Shown here: positions 55,523-64,000 of the stretch, piece by piece
Layout: every line of letters starts with the position of its first letter
Position numbering within the stretch: position 1 is the first letter of the stretch
Assembly (NCBI RefSeq): GCF_029873635.1
Contig: NC_080423.1
Location: 93,787,691 to 93,851,690 of the forward strand
Reading direction: 5' to 3'
Source: Malania oleifera
Taxonomy: Eukaryota; Streptophyta; Magnoliopsida; Santalales; Ximeniaceae
Length of the DNA: 64,000 nt
Notes under the pieces: model-generated
What the model was told of the DNA's origin: nothing
The model's database searches: none
What the model saw: the letters and a program-made list of their open reading frames with translations, nothing else
Program-made: the position numbers and the translations under genes

Positions 55523-58500
55523 TGAAAACTAAGGTGTAGTCCCAAGAGGAGGGGGGTGAATTGGATTTAAAAATTTTCTTTTAATTCTTTTTAAGAATTC
55601 TTGACTTTATGTTGATTTATCAAATACACAATGAATACTTAAAATAAAATTCAATTCACAACCACAACACAAGTATTTAAAAAATCAAGTAACCAAACAG
55701 TCAACCAAGCCAATATCCAAACTAAGATATAAGATTCAGCTTTTATTTGTTTGCAGCCCTATAAATATGAAAGTTTGATTCAAGCCCTGTGGTAATGAAT
55801 TTGCTTTCTCAAAATGATTTTCAACAAAACATCCACACTCTTATCAAAATTTGTAATTCAAATAAACTCTTAATTAATTTATCTTTGGGTGTTAACCAAT
55901 TTATGTACTCCCTTATGGTTTCCGCAAAATATGAATTAACCAACATACTCTCTTTTGGTTTCTGCAACCCAAATCAAAATTAGACTTTAAGTTTACTTAA
56001 TTTCCAAATTTACGTAGTATATATGATTAAGAAATTAAATCATCCACGCAGTTTATATGTGCTGAAAATAAAGAGTATGAAATTGGAATAGCTTTCCAAG
56101 AGGGGGGGTGAATTGGGATCTAAAAATTTTATTCCCCTTAGTCTTAGTTCTTTTGAGTTATAATAGTAATGAAAACTTAGACACAATCACAAAATTTATC
56201 TAGAGTAATCACAATCAAAATAATATGAACAAACACTCAATCTTTGAAATAATAGCCCTGTGTTGATATGAAAATCTGCTGAACTTGTTATAAGCCCTGT
56301 ATCACAATTATTCTTCTTCCTAACGTTCAGCTTTCAAATAAACTTTCAGATGAATAAGTCAAAGATGATCAACCAACGTAGTCCCTTTCGGTTTCCGCAA
56401 TCAATGCTGATCAATCCAAAACAAATTATCTTCTGGTCTATTTAACAACCAAACACTCAGAATTGAATTTTAAAGCAACCACACAGATGATATCTTTTGC
56501 TGAAAAATAAAGAGTAGAGAAGAGAAAGAAGAACACAGGGTTTTTTACGAGGTTCGGCTTTAACACAGCCTACGTCCTCGCCCTTGGCAAAACCACCAAA
56601 GGAATTCACTATCTTTGTTCCTTTACTAGGCTGAACAATACCGATTACAACACTCCTTAGGTAAGGTTAGAGCCCGCCTTCTCCAAACAATATCCCCTTG
56701 TTTGGTTTCAACGATTCAGCACTCGAACCGTCACTCAACCTGTTACAAAGATATAAAACAAGGCGTACAAGATCTTGCTCCTCAAAGAGCTTATTAGTAC
56801 AAATTAAAACACTATATACTTCAGTAAATTCAGAACATGAATTTCAGAATGAAGCTCTTAGAAGTTTATCACCATAAGTATCTTTCAATGAATAAAAGAA
56901 TCAACAACTTGATGTACAAACTCAGTGAGAAACTCAGCAAAACTTTCAAAGATTTTCGTGAGTTGATGAGAGCAATAACACACTTTCAGAATTTCAGTAG
57001 GCTTTAAGAGAGAATGAGAGCTGAATTGATTTCTTGGTGTTTAAAACAATGATCCTTGAGGATATTTATAGAGGTAGAAAAACTTCTTGCTTGTTCCCCA
57101 AGTGTACTTAGAGTTGTTTCCAAGTTTTAAAATTATTTAAGCTTCAAATAAGTTGAATTTCAAAAAATATATCCATTGGAAATTTGACGACTACCACGAG
57201 CCAGACGACTGTGAAGTCCTGGTAGTCGTCTACCTATATATTATAACTATAAAATTCATAGGCAGAGAGGTGACAGTCGTCTGTCCCCAGATTGGCAATC
57301 GTCTGTCACCAGAATAATTTAGTTTTAATACAATATAGTAGGGTGGCAGTCATCTGTCCATATGGTGACAGTCGTCTGTCCATGAACAAGTCAATTTTTT
57401 CAATATACACAGAAGGTTGACAGTTGTATGGCAGAACACTCACAGATGGCGCACTAGTCACTGGCAATCGTCTGTCCATTACTTGACAGTCGTCTGTCAG
57501 TATTCTGACTTGTATTAAAAACATTTCAAAACATGCCATTCGTTTATCTCTGAACAGACAGTCGTCTGTCAGCAGATTTTCCTCATTTCAACATATTTTT
57601 GAATTCTCTCTACTTTGCTGAATTAATCTTGAAATATGAGTTTGTTTAACTTTGAAAAATGTGTTCCAAGTTTTATACTAAGGTATCTAAGTCTCTTTGC
57701 CTAGTGAGCTTCAAAATGAAAGATTCATATTTGAATATACTTGGAAGTACTTACAAAGATTTTGTCCTAAGCTTATTCTGAAACTTTCTTTGCTTCGAGT
57801 CCTTTCAATGCTGCTTCTTCAATCTTTCAGACTTCTATGAGCTTTCATTGTGGATCTTTGGTGTTCTTATATGACTTTCCTTGTCCCTTGATCCTTGTAA
57901 GCTTTCATGTCAGGGTATATGTAATTTGAGCAAATCATATTTGCCTGTAGTCATATCACTTGAAAATGCATTAAATAACTTTACTTTGTTATCATCAAAA
58001 CCAAGAATTTGTAAGCCTAACTAGGCCAACAAAGCAAAGGAAAGAGAGAGAGTGAGACCACAAATTTTACGAGGTTCGGCTTACCCCCAGCCTACATCCT
58101 CGCCTTTGGCAAACCACCGAAGGATTCACTAAAACCAGTTCCTTTGCCGGGCGGAACAACACCATTTACACACTCCTTTAGTAGGCTAGAGCCCGCCTCT
58201 CCAAGTGATATCCCCTCACTCGGTCACTCTTTTAATTAGGCTAAATCAGCACCTCTCTAAGCGATACCCCACGCTTAGCCAACGATCCAAACACCCTAAA
58301 TCGTCCAAGAGCTACAAGAAATATAAAGTAAACACTGCGTACAAGAACACTCTCAAAACGAAGTAGATTAGTACAAATTCAGCACTATGCACTTCAATAA
58401 TTTAAATAACAATATGAAATAGAATTGAAACTCAAATGTAGAGATCACCAAGGGTTCTTTTGTGATTGAGAAAACTCAGTATGAGAACCGTAGGTTGATG

Positions 58501-59505
58501 ATTCAGCAGCAATTCATATGATTTCCCCCAGCAAGAGTATGAGCAATAGAGAACTTTGAGAGATTGAATGCAAGTTTTCCGTGTAATTGCTTGGTTGTTA
58601 ATTTATTGGGATTAATATAGTATTTATAGACTTTTTAGGATTAGTTTCCTTATTCCCCAAGTTACTTGGAGTGTCCACCAAGTTTTTATAACGTTAATAT
58701 TTGAAAAACTAATTTTTAAAACTTTCCCGTTGAGGTTTAAAAATTCAAATTCTCGTAGAGTCATTTGGCTGGACAAGTGACTAGGTAGTGTATTGCACAG
58801 GGTTAGTCGGTTGGACAGGTGGTTGACACCTTTCTGTCTGTTCAAAATTTAACCCAAATAAATGTCAGTTGGCTGGCTCGACACAGTTCAAAAATGTCAG
58901 TCGGTTGGGCTTGTCAATCGACTGACTATTTCTAGTTTAAACTGTCAGTCGGCTGGCAGTTTATCCACTCTGATGTTTTTTCAGTTGGTTGGCCAATCTC
59001 AGTATGTTCTGGTTAGTCCGTTGACCAGTCCACTTTCTAAAAATCTTTCATTTTTCATTTTTAGTTTTCAAAATTAGTTTTGCTCTCTTGCTTTGATTTT
59101 TATAAAACATTTTTCAGGTTTTTAAAAGTAGGTCTCTAAGTATATTCAACCCTAAAAGAGTTTCAACAATATTTCAAAAGATATTTAAAAATATGAAGCA
59201 CTTACATAAAGACTTCTAAAACTTTGAACATTCTTGGCGCTTGAGTCTTCATGCTTGTCTTTTCTTTGAACTTTCTTGCTTTTGCTTTCTTTAGTCTTTC
59301 TTGTTTTTCTTCAAGCTTTGATATACTTTTGAGCTCTCTCATATTCTTCAAGCTTTAAAATATCATCTTGAAATCCATACTTTAAGCTTCATATGATCAT
59401 CCTTCTTTGAACTTAAGCCTTAAAATATCATTACTCAACCAAATATGTTAAGTTTCACTTGTTTGTTAGTATCAAAATAGGATGTTAAGCCTTGTAAGGG
59501 CAACA
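55523..59505 (-). mobile_element. Solo LTR 1 (about 2.0 kb net), inserted in the hAT
   Basis: On the plus strand it runs TGAAAACTAAGG to GGGCAACA, with the perfect 5-bp target duplication ATATT (55518-55522, 59506-59510). On the minus strand it has the usual TGTTGCCCTTAC start and an end with the CACCCCCCTCCTCTTGG word. It has a TATAAATA box (plus strand TATTTATA at 58621-58628) and repeated CAGTCGGCTGG-like words at 58755-59030. A second LTR of similar type (56078-58031) is inserted in it. No internal region or second copy remains, so it is a solo LTR. Confidence 0.8.
56078..58031 (-). mobile_element. Solo LTR 2 (1.95 kb), inserted in solo LTR 1
   Basis: It runs TGAAATTGGAATAGC to GGCCAACA on the plus strand and shares structure with solo LTR 1: the AAGAGGGGGGGTGAATTGG word near one end, the ACGAGGTTCGGCTT...CCTACGTCCTCG block (56550-56585, compare 58069-58100), a TATTTATA at 57063-57070, and a word cluster upstream of it. 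Here the words are GACAGTCGTCTGTC-like (57187-57570). The flanks GAGTA and AAGCA may be a worn target duplication; joining them restores the order seen in solo LTR 2 itself around 56510. Confidence 0.72.
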
Positions 59506-60181
59506 ATATTTAAAGAGAAAAATAAATAAAGTAATAAAATTTTTTTAATGCATAGATGTAAGATACTAATGAGAAAAGAACAAATGTTGCTTCTTTTAAA
59601 AAATATTTAACTCATATTTGATGAAATTTTAAAGAAAAAAAATTATATAAATATATTATATAATGGGTACCCATTTACAACCCTTTTATTAATTGGGTGG
59701 GTTTGAGTTTGTGATTTACTCACCCATTTGTAAATAGATAAACTCGAATCCAACCCATTTATGACCTGATCCAAACCCAAGCAATTAATCCATTTTGCTA
59801 CCCCTAGTTTATACAATTAAAATGTTATTCTTCATTACTCTATCTACATTCCTACTCTAGTGGGTGTACCCGTGAGCATAGAGGTCAACAGATAAGTAGA
59901 ATATGATCCAATTTAATCCAATAAATAAAACAAAAAGCTTATCCTTCCGTGCATGTTTAATATATGTCATGTTCACAAACTCAATGCACAGATCAAATAC
60001 CAAGTGATTTGTTATTATCAAAACTGGATTGGACTTGTAGAGTCAACAAAATCAATTAAGCTCTTCAAGTATGCTCACAAGAACACTCAAGTCCTGAAAC
60101 TCAAACTTACATAGACATGTTAAGTAACCTTGATTTGTTATCATCAAAACGAGATTAGGGTATGTTCGAGTCACGAAATTT

Positions 60182-60437
60182 CATGGATTGTCACTACTCG
60201 TAGCTGTGAAGGAGATGTTGAGTCATGCATTAGTAGGTGTTAAAAGGATGATGGGGATGCTGACTTGGACGTTGGTGAGGCATTATGTCTACTCTACTTA
60301 ACGTTCATTTTATTTTTTATGACATTGAGCTAATTTAGTAACTTTGATGACTTCAACTGTAGAAATTAAAGTACAATGACCCAATCGAATTTGAAGTGAC
60401 AAGTTTAGTGACCATGAATGTCTTTAACCTATTAATA
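60182..60437 (-). repeat. MULE right terminal inverted repeat
   Basis: Inverted partner of 51072-51225, with an internal stretch of about 75 bp (60230-60330) absent from the left arm. Confidence 0.75.
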
Positions 60438-60494
60438 CTTAGTGAGATTTAGTCATACTTGTTTGATCTTTTTAATATTTTTAACATGGTTAAA

Positions 60495-62218
60495 GTTGTT
60501 TTAATTTGTTTAGGGCACATTTGTTTTATGAGTTAAGTCTGCATAAATACTATAATGCACTTGGGATTTGAGCTGGTCGTTTCAGTCTGCCAATTAGCCA
60601 GCTCAAATTTAGGAAGTTAAAAACGCATAAAAGCCAAAAAGTGAAGAAAAAAGTCCACCCATCTGATATCTTATCCCTTACAAATGACGAACCAAATACA
60701 ATATTGAAATTATTCTATCCAAATTCTAGTGTTATATTATCCAATCAATCAATCCCACAAAATTTTAGCTTGAAATGAACACAATTTAGAAGATAGCAAT
60801 TACTTTTTGTTGGAGAATGATTTCTATTAGTTTTCTATTCGACAATTATGCAAGTTGGGCTTAATAAACAACTAATTTGTCTCAAGCTAATGGACATTTC
60901 TTTTTAAATGCTATTTGATCTTTAAATGTTATACCTAAAGGTTTTTTGACAGTACTAAGCAATGTTAAATAAATGTCACCTAAGAACTCATTTAAACTAG
61001 ATGCTATCTATCCATGATATACTTTAAAAGTAATGCTCCTCACAATTGAGAAGTTTAACATAATAATGATAAGTTCAATTGAATACTGAAAACTATTAAA
61101 TGAATGTTGACAAAAATAATTTGACACATCAGTTATGCAAGATGTAATGAAGATTGTTGTAGTCCTCGTAATAGACCAAAACTATGTCCATAACTAAAAA
61201 ATATGGAGAAGACTAATATGGAGGATGTAATGAAGATTGTTGTAGTCCTTGTAATAGACAAAAACTATGTCCATAACTAAAAAATATGGAGAAGACTAAT
61301 ATGGAGGTTTAAGGTCACATCAAGTACCCGCATAAGCAAGAGACGAAGCCTTTCATGTCACAAGTGTGCTGAGAGTAGGGGAAGTATGGACAGTGATCCT
61401 TCATTGGTTTCTTAAGTAAACTTGGTGTGGTACCACTCATTGAAGAGAGTGGAATGTAAATAAATTCTTGTTGGCTAAGGTGTGTCTGCAATTGATTTGT
61501 GTAATGAAGGCCCACGGTGTGGATAAACTTATAGTCAAAATATGGCGTTTAGACTACTATATTATAAAAGATTTGAAGAACTCTCTATTATTTATAGCTT
61601 TTTGGTGCGATGGAAGACCTTGATCCTAGAAGCGGCATTAGAGCAAAGTCTTGGGTTCAACTCTTAAGCGTTAGTGACCAATTGTGGGTCAAAGGCATGT
61701 TAGCAACTGGCTGGTGCAATGGAGGCCTAAGTTGTAGTCCAAGTCATAGTTGAACTATAACACTTGGGCTATTTTATTATAAAGGGTAATCTCACTAATA
61801 AGTATGACATTTACTACATGTTTAATACATAAGTAGGGAATGAAATGAATCAGACACGATGAATTTTAGTTTATCCCTTCCCCATTCAAATTTTCTTTCC
61901 ATTCTATTGCCACATCTTCCCATTATATGAACAAAACATAAGGTCAAATGCAAAGAATAATATATGTTCAATCCTAGAAATACTAAACTAGTGAACTTAA
62001 TGAGTTAGTAAAGTATGTTTAGCATCCCTCACTGCTTAAATCTTGATACCTAGAAGGGATGACGTCATAAAATTCTAATTCAAGGTCCAAATAACTTAAC
62101 ATATATGTTCAATCCTTCTTCTTTTTTTTTAATCAATTTATAAAAAGATATAAAAAAAAAAAAAATTCCTTAATAGACAGTCATTTTTTCCCAAGAAACT
62201 TTTCAGAATAAATGGAAA
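60495..62218. other. Intergenic stretch, no gene recognised
   Basis: No coding domain or transposon end identified. It holds an 83-bp tandem duplication (next entry) and A/T runs near 62125-62165. Words near 61600-61790 look repeat-like (two variants of a TGGTGC(G/A)ATGGA-type phrase at 61603 and 61711) but I cannot assign a family. Confidence 0.4.
61141..61306. repeat. 83-bp tandem duplication
   Basis: GATGTAATGAAGATTGTTGT starts at 61141 and again at 61224, and both units run to AATATGGAGG with only two or three differences. A recent local duplication. Confidence 0.85.
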
Positions 62219-62545
62219 CTAACACATAGAGACAAGACAGATATATATATATATATATATAGTTGGACTTGTCCTTGCATTCACACACATGCGCGCGCAC
62301 ACACACACACACATATATATAGTTGGACTTGTCCTACACACAGAGACAGAGACAGATACAGACAGATATATAGTTGGACTTGTCCTTACATTCACACACA
62401 CACACACATACATATATATAGGAGACACACACACACACACACACACAGATACAGATATATATATATATATGGTTGGACTTGTCCTTGTATTCACACACAC
62501 ACACACACACACACTATATATATATATAGTTGGACTTGTCCTAGC
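62219..62545. repeat. Compound CA/TA/GA microsatellite with a repeated 14-bp core
   Basis: The core (A/G)GTTGGACTTGTCC occurs at 62261, 62321, 62372, 62471 and 62528, each time preceded by a TATATA run and followed, except for the last copy, by a CACACA or CAGAGA run. The array is thus a minisatellite of about 50-100-bp units whose spacers are microsatellites of changing length. Open frames here (THTHTHT or VCVCVCV residues) are repeat products. It lies about 360 bp beyond the stop codon of the coiled-coil gene. Confidence 0.88.
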
Positions 62546-62905
62546 ATTTGAAAAATGACCATCAAAGACAGGCATTCAAAACTTTACACTTAGCACTTTT
62601 TTGAATGTCATTGCATTCCAGATTCACAATTATAAAATCAACAATACCACAGAAGAAAGGGCTACAATACAATGTCCAGTGTCCAGTCAAAAACCGAACG
62701 AGCATTCTGACATTGTCTAACAACAAATCCCCCAAAGATGGCATGCACAATTACATACACAGAATAATAACGAATGGAGACCCTAGCCCCAAAATTTTAA
62801 AAAATTATTTTAAAAAAATGAAATCTCCTCCTCCTCCCTTCCACGGACACCCCCCCAAAAAAAAACCTATTGTTGTACAAACTTTTGATGAAAGAAAAAG
62901 TTAAT

Positions 62906-63325
62906 TTAGGCAGAAGAAGTTGAGTGTCTTTCTGCATTTTCTGCCTCAGGAATTTGGATACTAGAACTTGGTGGGACCTCACTCCTCGAATCATCCGCAA
63001 TTTCTTTTATTGGGACTGGGATTGGGATTGGGATCGGGATCGGGACCGAATAGATTTCCTTGGTTGCTGGTGGGCTGTCGGATGGAGGGATATCAGGAGC
63101 TGAGCTTGGGGACATGGGTGAGGGAGGGGAAACAGAGAGCATCCTGGAGATTGGGTACACTTCTGTGACCTCTTCAATGCCCTCGTCCAAATAAACAACA
63201 TCCTGCATGGTGAGCTGGTGATATTCAACGATTTCCCTTAGAAAGCGGTTCTCCCGCGCATATACAGAATTCTCATGGGCCAAACGAGCCTTCTCTGCCA
63301 AAAGTGTCTCAAGTTGGAGGCGTAT
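62906..63325 (-). CDS. Coiled-coil gene, last exon
   Basis: 420 bp including TAA at 62906-62908. The acceptor AATGAATCCCAG follows a T-rich tract at 63338-63351. It encodes the second helix and a Pro/Ser-rich tail ending in [10 protein letters not shown], with a short Ile-Pro repeat made by a GGGATT-type hexamer. Confidence 0.87.
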   Translation of the reverse strand: MRLQLETLLAEKARLAHENSVYARENRFLREIVEYHQLTMQDVVYLDEGIEEVTEVYPISRMLSVSPPSPMSPSSAPDIPPSDSPPATKEIYSVPIPIPIPIPVPIKEIADDSRSEVPPSSSIQIPEAENAERHSTSSA

Positions 63326-63714
63326 CTGGGATTCATTAAAAAAAAAAAAAATTGCACATTGGACATCATCGTCATTATATTTACTTCTGCTCCCAAAAAT
63401 AAAACATAAAACAATATGTACAAATGTGTAAACATCTTCATTATCAATTTTTGTACACTAGAAGTTCGAACCAACGATGTTAGTGTGTCCGGACAAATAA
63501 AAACAATGTATTGATCTTCAAATCATAAAAACAAATAGAAGCAAGATACCAGATCATCATCTGCAGGATTGTCTCCCTTCTCACGACTCTCCCGAAGGAT
63601 TTTATTTTCTTCTTCTAGCTGAGCACAACGTTCCTTTGCAAAAGCCAAATCTGCTTTTACAGTTTTCAGCTCTCGAAGAAGTAGTTTAGCTTTGGCAGCT
63701 GTTGCCATGGCAAC
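62906..63714 (-). CDS. Coiled-coil protein, last two exons (plant GRIP/ELKS-like family), 5' part outside
   Basis: Two minus-strand exons, 63550-63714 and 62906-63325, join in phase 0 with GT-AG borders and give the C-terminal 194 residues. The first begins [20 protein letters not shown] and continues [19 protein letters not shown], a heptad-like coiled coil. The second begins [20 protein letters not shown], then [20 protein letters not shown] and [10 protein letters not shown], then a Pro/Ser-rich tail with an Ile-Pro run. This order matches plant proteins annotated as GRIP/coiled-coil or ELKS/Rab6-interacting-like (as I recall At4g02800 and At1g03290); their function is not well established. 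Upstream exons lie beyond 64000. The gene converges with the RING gene. Confidence 0.85.
63010..63048 (+). repeat. GGGATT/GGGATC hexamer array in the coding region
   Basis: Seven GGG runs spaced by three bases (GGGACTGGGATTGGGATT and on) lie on the strand opposite the mRNA. In the minus-strand reading frame they encode [12 protein letters not shown]. The purine-rich strand has the sequence of a G-quadruplex. Confidence 0.85.
63550..63714 (-). CDS. Coiled-coil gene, penultimate exon
   Basis: 165 bp, 55 codons, phase 0 at both ends. Acceptor TTTGCAG (minus strand, directly above 63714); donor CTG before GTATCT. Encodes the Lys/Glu/Leu-rich helix ending DNPADDDL. An ATG is present at the third codon, but the acceptor and the family pattern argue for an internal exon. 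Confidence 0.82.
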
Positions 63715-63782
63715 CTGCAAACCAGAACAAACGCCAAACAATGCATATCATATCCAAATGAGATAACAGTTGGACTTCAACC

Positions 63783-63933
63783 CCATGTTTAGGACCTTGA
63801 AGTTCAGACTTTGAATTTAGATTTGTGTGAACTTGAATAAAGTATACGTTGTATAATAAAAAATTATACCGAGTTTCATCCAAGTCCACACAAATCCAAA
63901 TCTGCAACCTGAAATCCATGCTCTCAAACACAA
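63783..63933. mobile_element. MITE, copy 3 (intron of the coiled-coil gene)
   Basis: It begins CCATGTTTAGGACCTTGAAG and ends, inverted, TGTTTGAGAGCATGGATTTC. Arms of about 55 bp pair, including ATTTAGATTTGTGTGAACTT with AGTCCACACAAATCCAAAT. It shares terminal words with the copies at 6160 and 35070. Confidence 0.6.
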
Positions 63934-64000
63934 CCTAAATAATTGAACATAAGATCATCTCAACTGTCAATTAACTTGAGAATGATATCCGAAAAGTCAG

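Larger units (their letters stand above)
55137..59806. mobile_element. Non-autonomous hAT element, split by a solo LTR
   Basis: The ends TAGGGGTGGCAAAA and TTTTGCTACCCCTA form a hAT-type inverted repeat with one mismatch. The flanks TCTTATAC and GTTTATAC look like a worn 8-bp target duplication. Subterminal words ACCCATTTAAAACGGGTT (left) and inverted ones (right) support the pairing. After removal of the LTR insertion (55523-59505) only about 0.68 kb remains, with no transposase. Confidence 0.75.
50979..60494 (+). mobile_element. Mutator-like element with long inverted repeats, hosting nested insertions
   Basis: The left end (51072-51225) and the reverse complement of the right end (60182-60437) match over about 150 bp, for example TAATAGG-GGTTAAAG, CAAAGTTACT and ATGACTC(G/A)ACATCTCCTT, with about 75 extra bases in the right arm. 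A further word TTTAACCATGTTAA at 50979 and (inverted) 60481 suggests the true ends lie out there. Between the arms, in plus orientation, are the remains of a MuDR-type transposase. Without the hAT and its contents (55137-59806) the element is about 4.8 kb, a normal length for an autonomous plant MULE. The ends and the 9-11-bp target duplication are not resolved. Confidence 0.72.

Noticed and set aside
62219-62575. Frames with long THTHTH and VCVCVC runs
   Set aside because: Translation of CA/TA microsatellites; not a gene.
63523-63741. Start of the coiled-coil gene at an ATG near 63741 or 63706
   Set aside because: A good acceptor (TTTGCAG) lies directly before 63714, and the segment reads like an internal exon of a longer family; the true start is probably beyond 64000.
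1-64000. Bacterial-type operons, riboswitches, origins or phage
   Set aside because: Splice sites, retroelements and gene families are all plant nuclear; no such signals were seen.

Overview
The window is nuclear DNA of a flowering plant, most likely a woody eudicot with a fairly large, repeat-rich genome. The evidence is GT-AG introns of plant type, plant RTE- and L1-type LINEs, Copia and Gypsy LTR elements primed by initiator-methionine tRNA, hAT and Mutator-like DNA transposons, and two host genes of land-plant families. I cannot name the species.

Host genes. (1) A plus-strand gene at 14499-49947 has eight exons with canonical splice sites. Together they encode an apparently intact 488-residue multi-pass membrane protein with a C-terminal C3HC4 RING, of the RNFT1-like ubiquitin ligase family. 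Only 1,467 coding bases are spread over 35.4 kb, because introns 1, 3, 6 and 7 (7.2, 11.3, 10.1 and 4.9 kb) are loaded with transposons. (2) On the minus strand at 62906-63714 lie the last two exons of a coiled-coil protein (plant GRIP/ELKS-like annotation family); its 5' part is outside the window. The two genes converge across about 13 kb that is mostly one Mutator-like element with other elements nested inside it.

Layout. 1-2291: LTR-like sequence and three adjacent minisatellites (periods 78, about 29 and 92 bp). 2292-5790: a Gypsy LTR with primer site and a reverse-transcriptase remnant. 6877-12662: a Copia fossil with a long solo LTR inserted in it. 12663-14498: gene-poor DNA, then the promoter and leader. 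Intron 1: a minus-strand Gypsy-like element (15770-21661, 5-bp target duplication) containing an RTE LINE. Intron 3: a 1.2-kb hAT carrying a captured PLAT-domain gene fragment, and a Copia remnant split by an RTE LINE, an L1 fragment and a further composite element. Intron 6: an L1 tail and a full-length Copia (38352-43532) with 224-bp LTRs and perfect target duplication. Intron 7: an L1 ORF1 remnant and an old RTE fragment. 50979-60494: a Mutator-like element with long inverted repeats and a decayed transposase, containing an hAT, which contains a solo LTR, which contains another solo LTR.

How the parts relate. I see no operon-like or new multi-gene system. The interesting content is structural: four-level nesting, gene capture by an hAT, a RING gene that keeps its frame despite huge repeat-filled introns, an antisense bias of intronic elements, and clusters of short quasi-palindromic words upstream of the TATA boxes of several unrelated-looking LTRs, which differ between two nested LTRs of what looks like one family. 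All alignments were done by eye; percentages and ages are rough.
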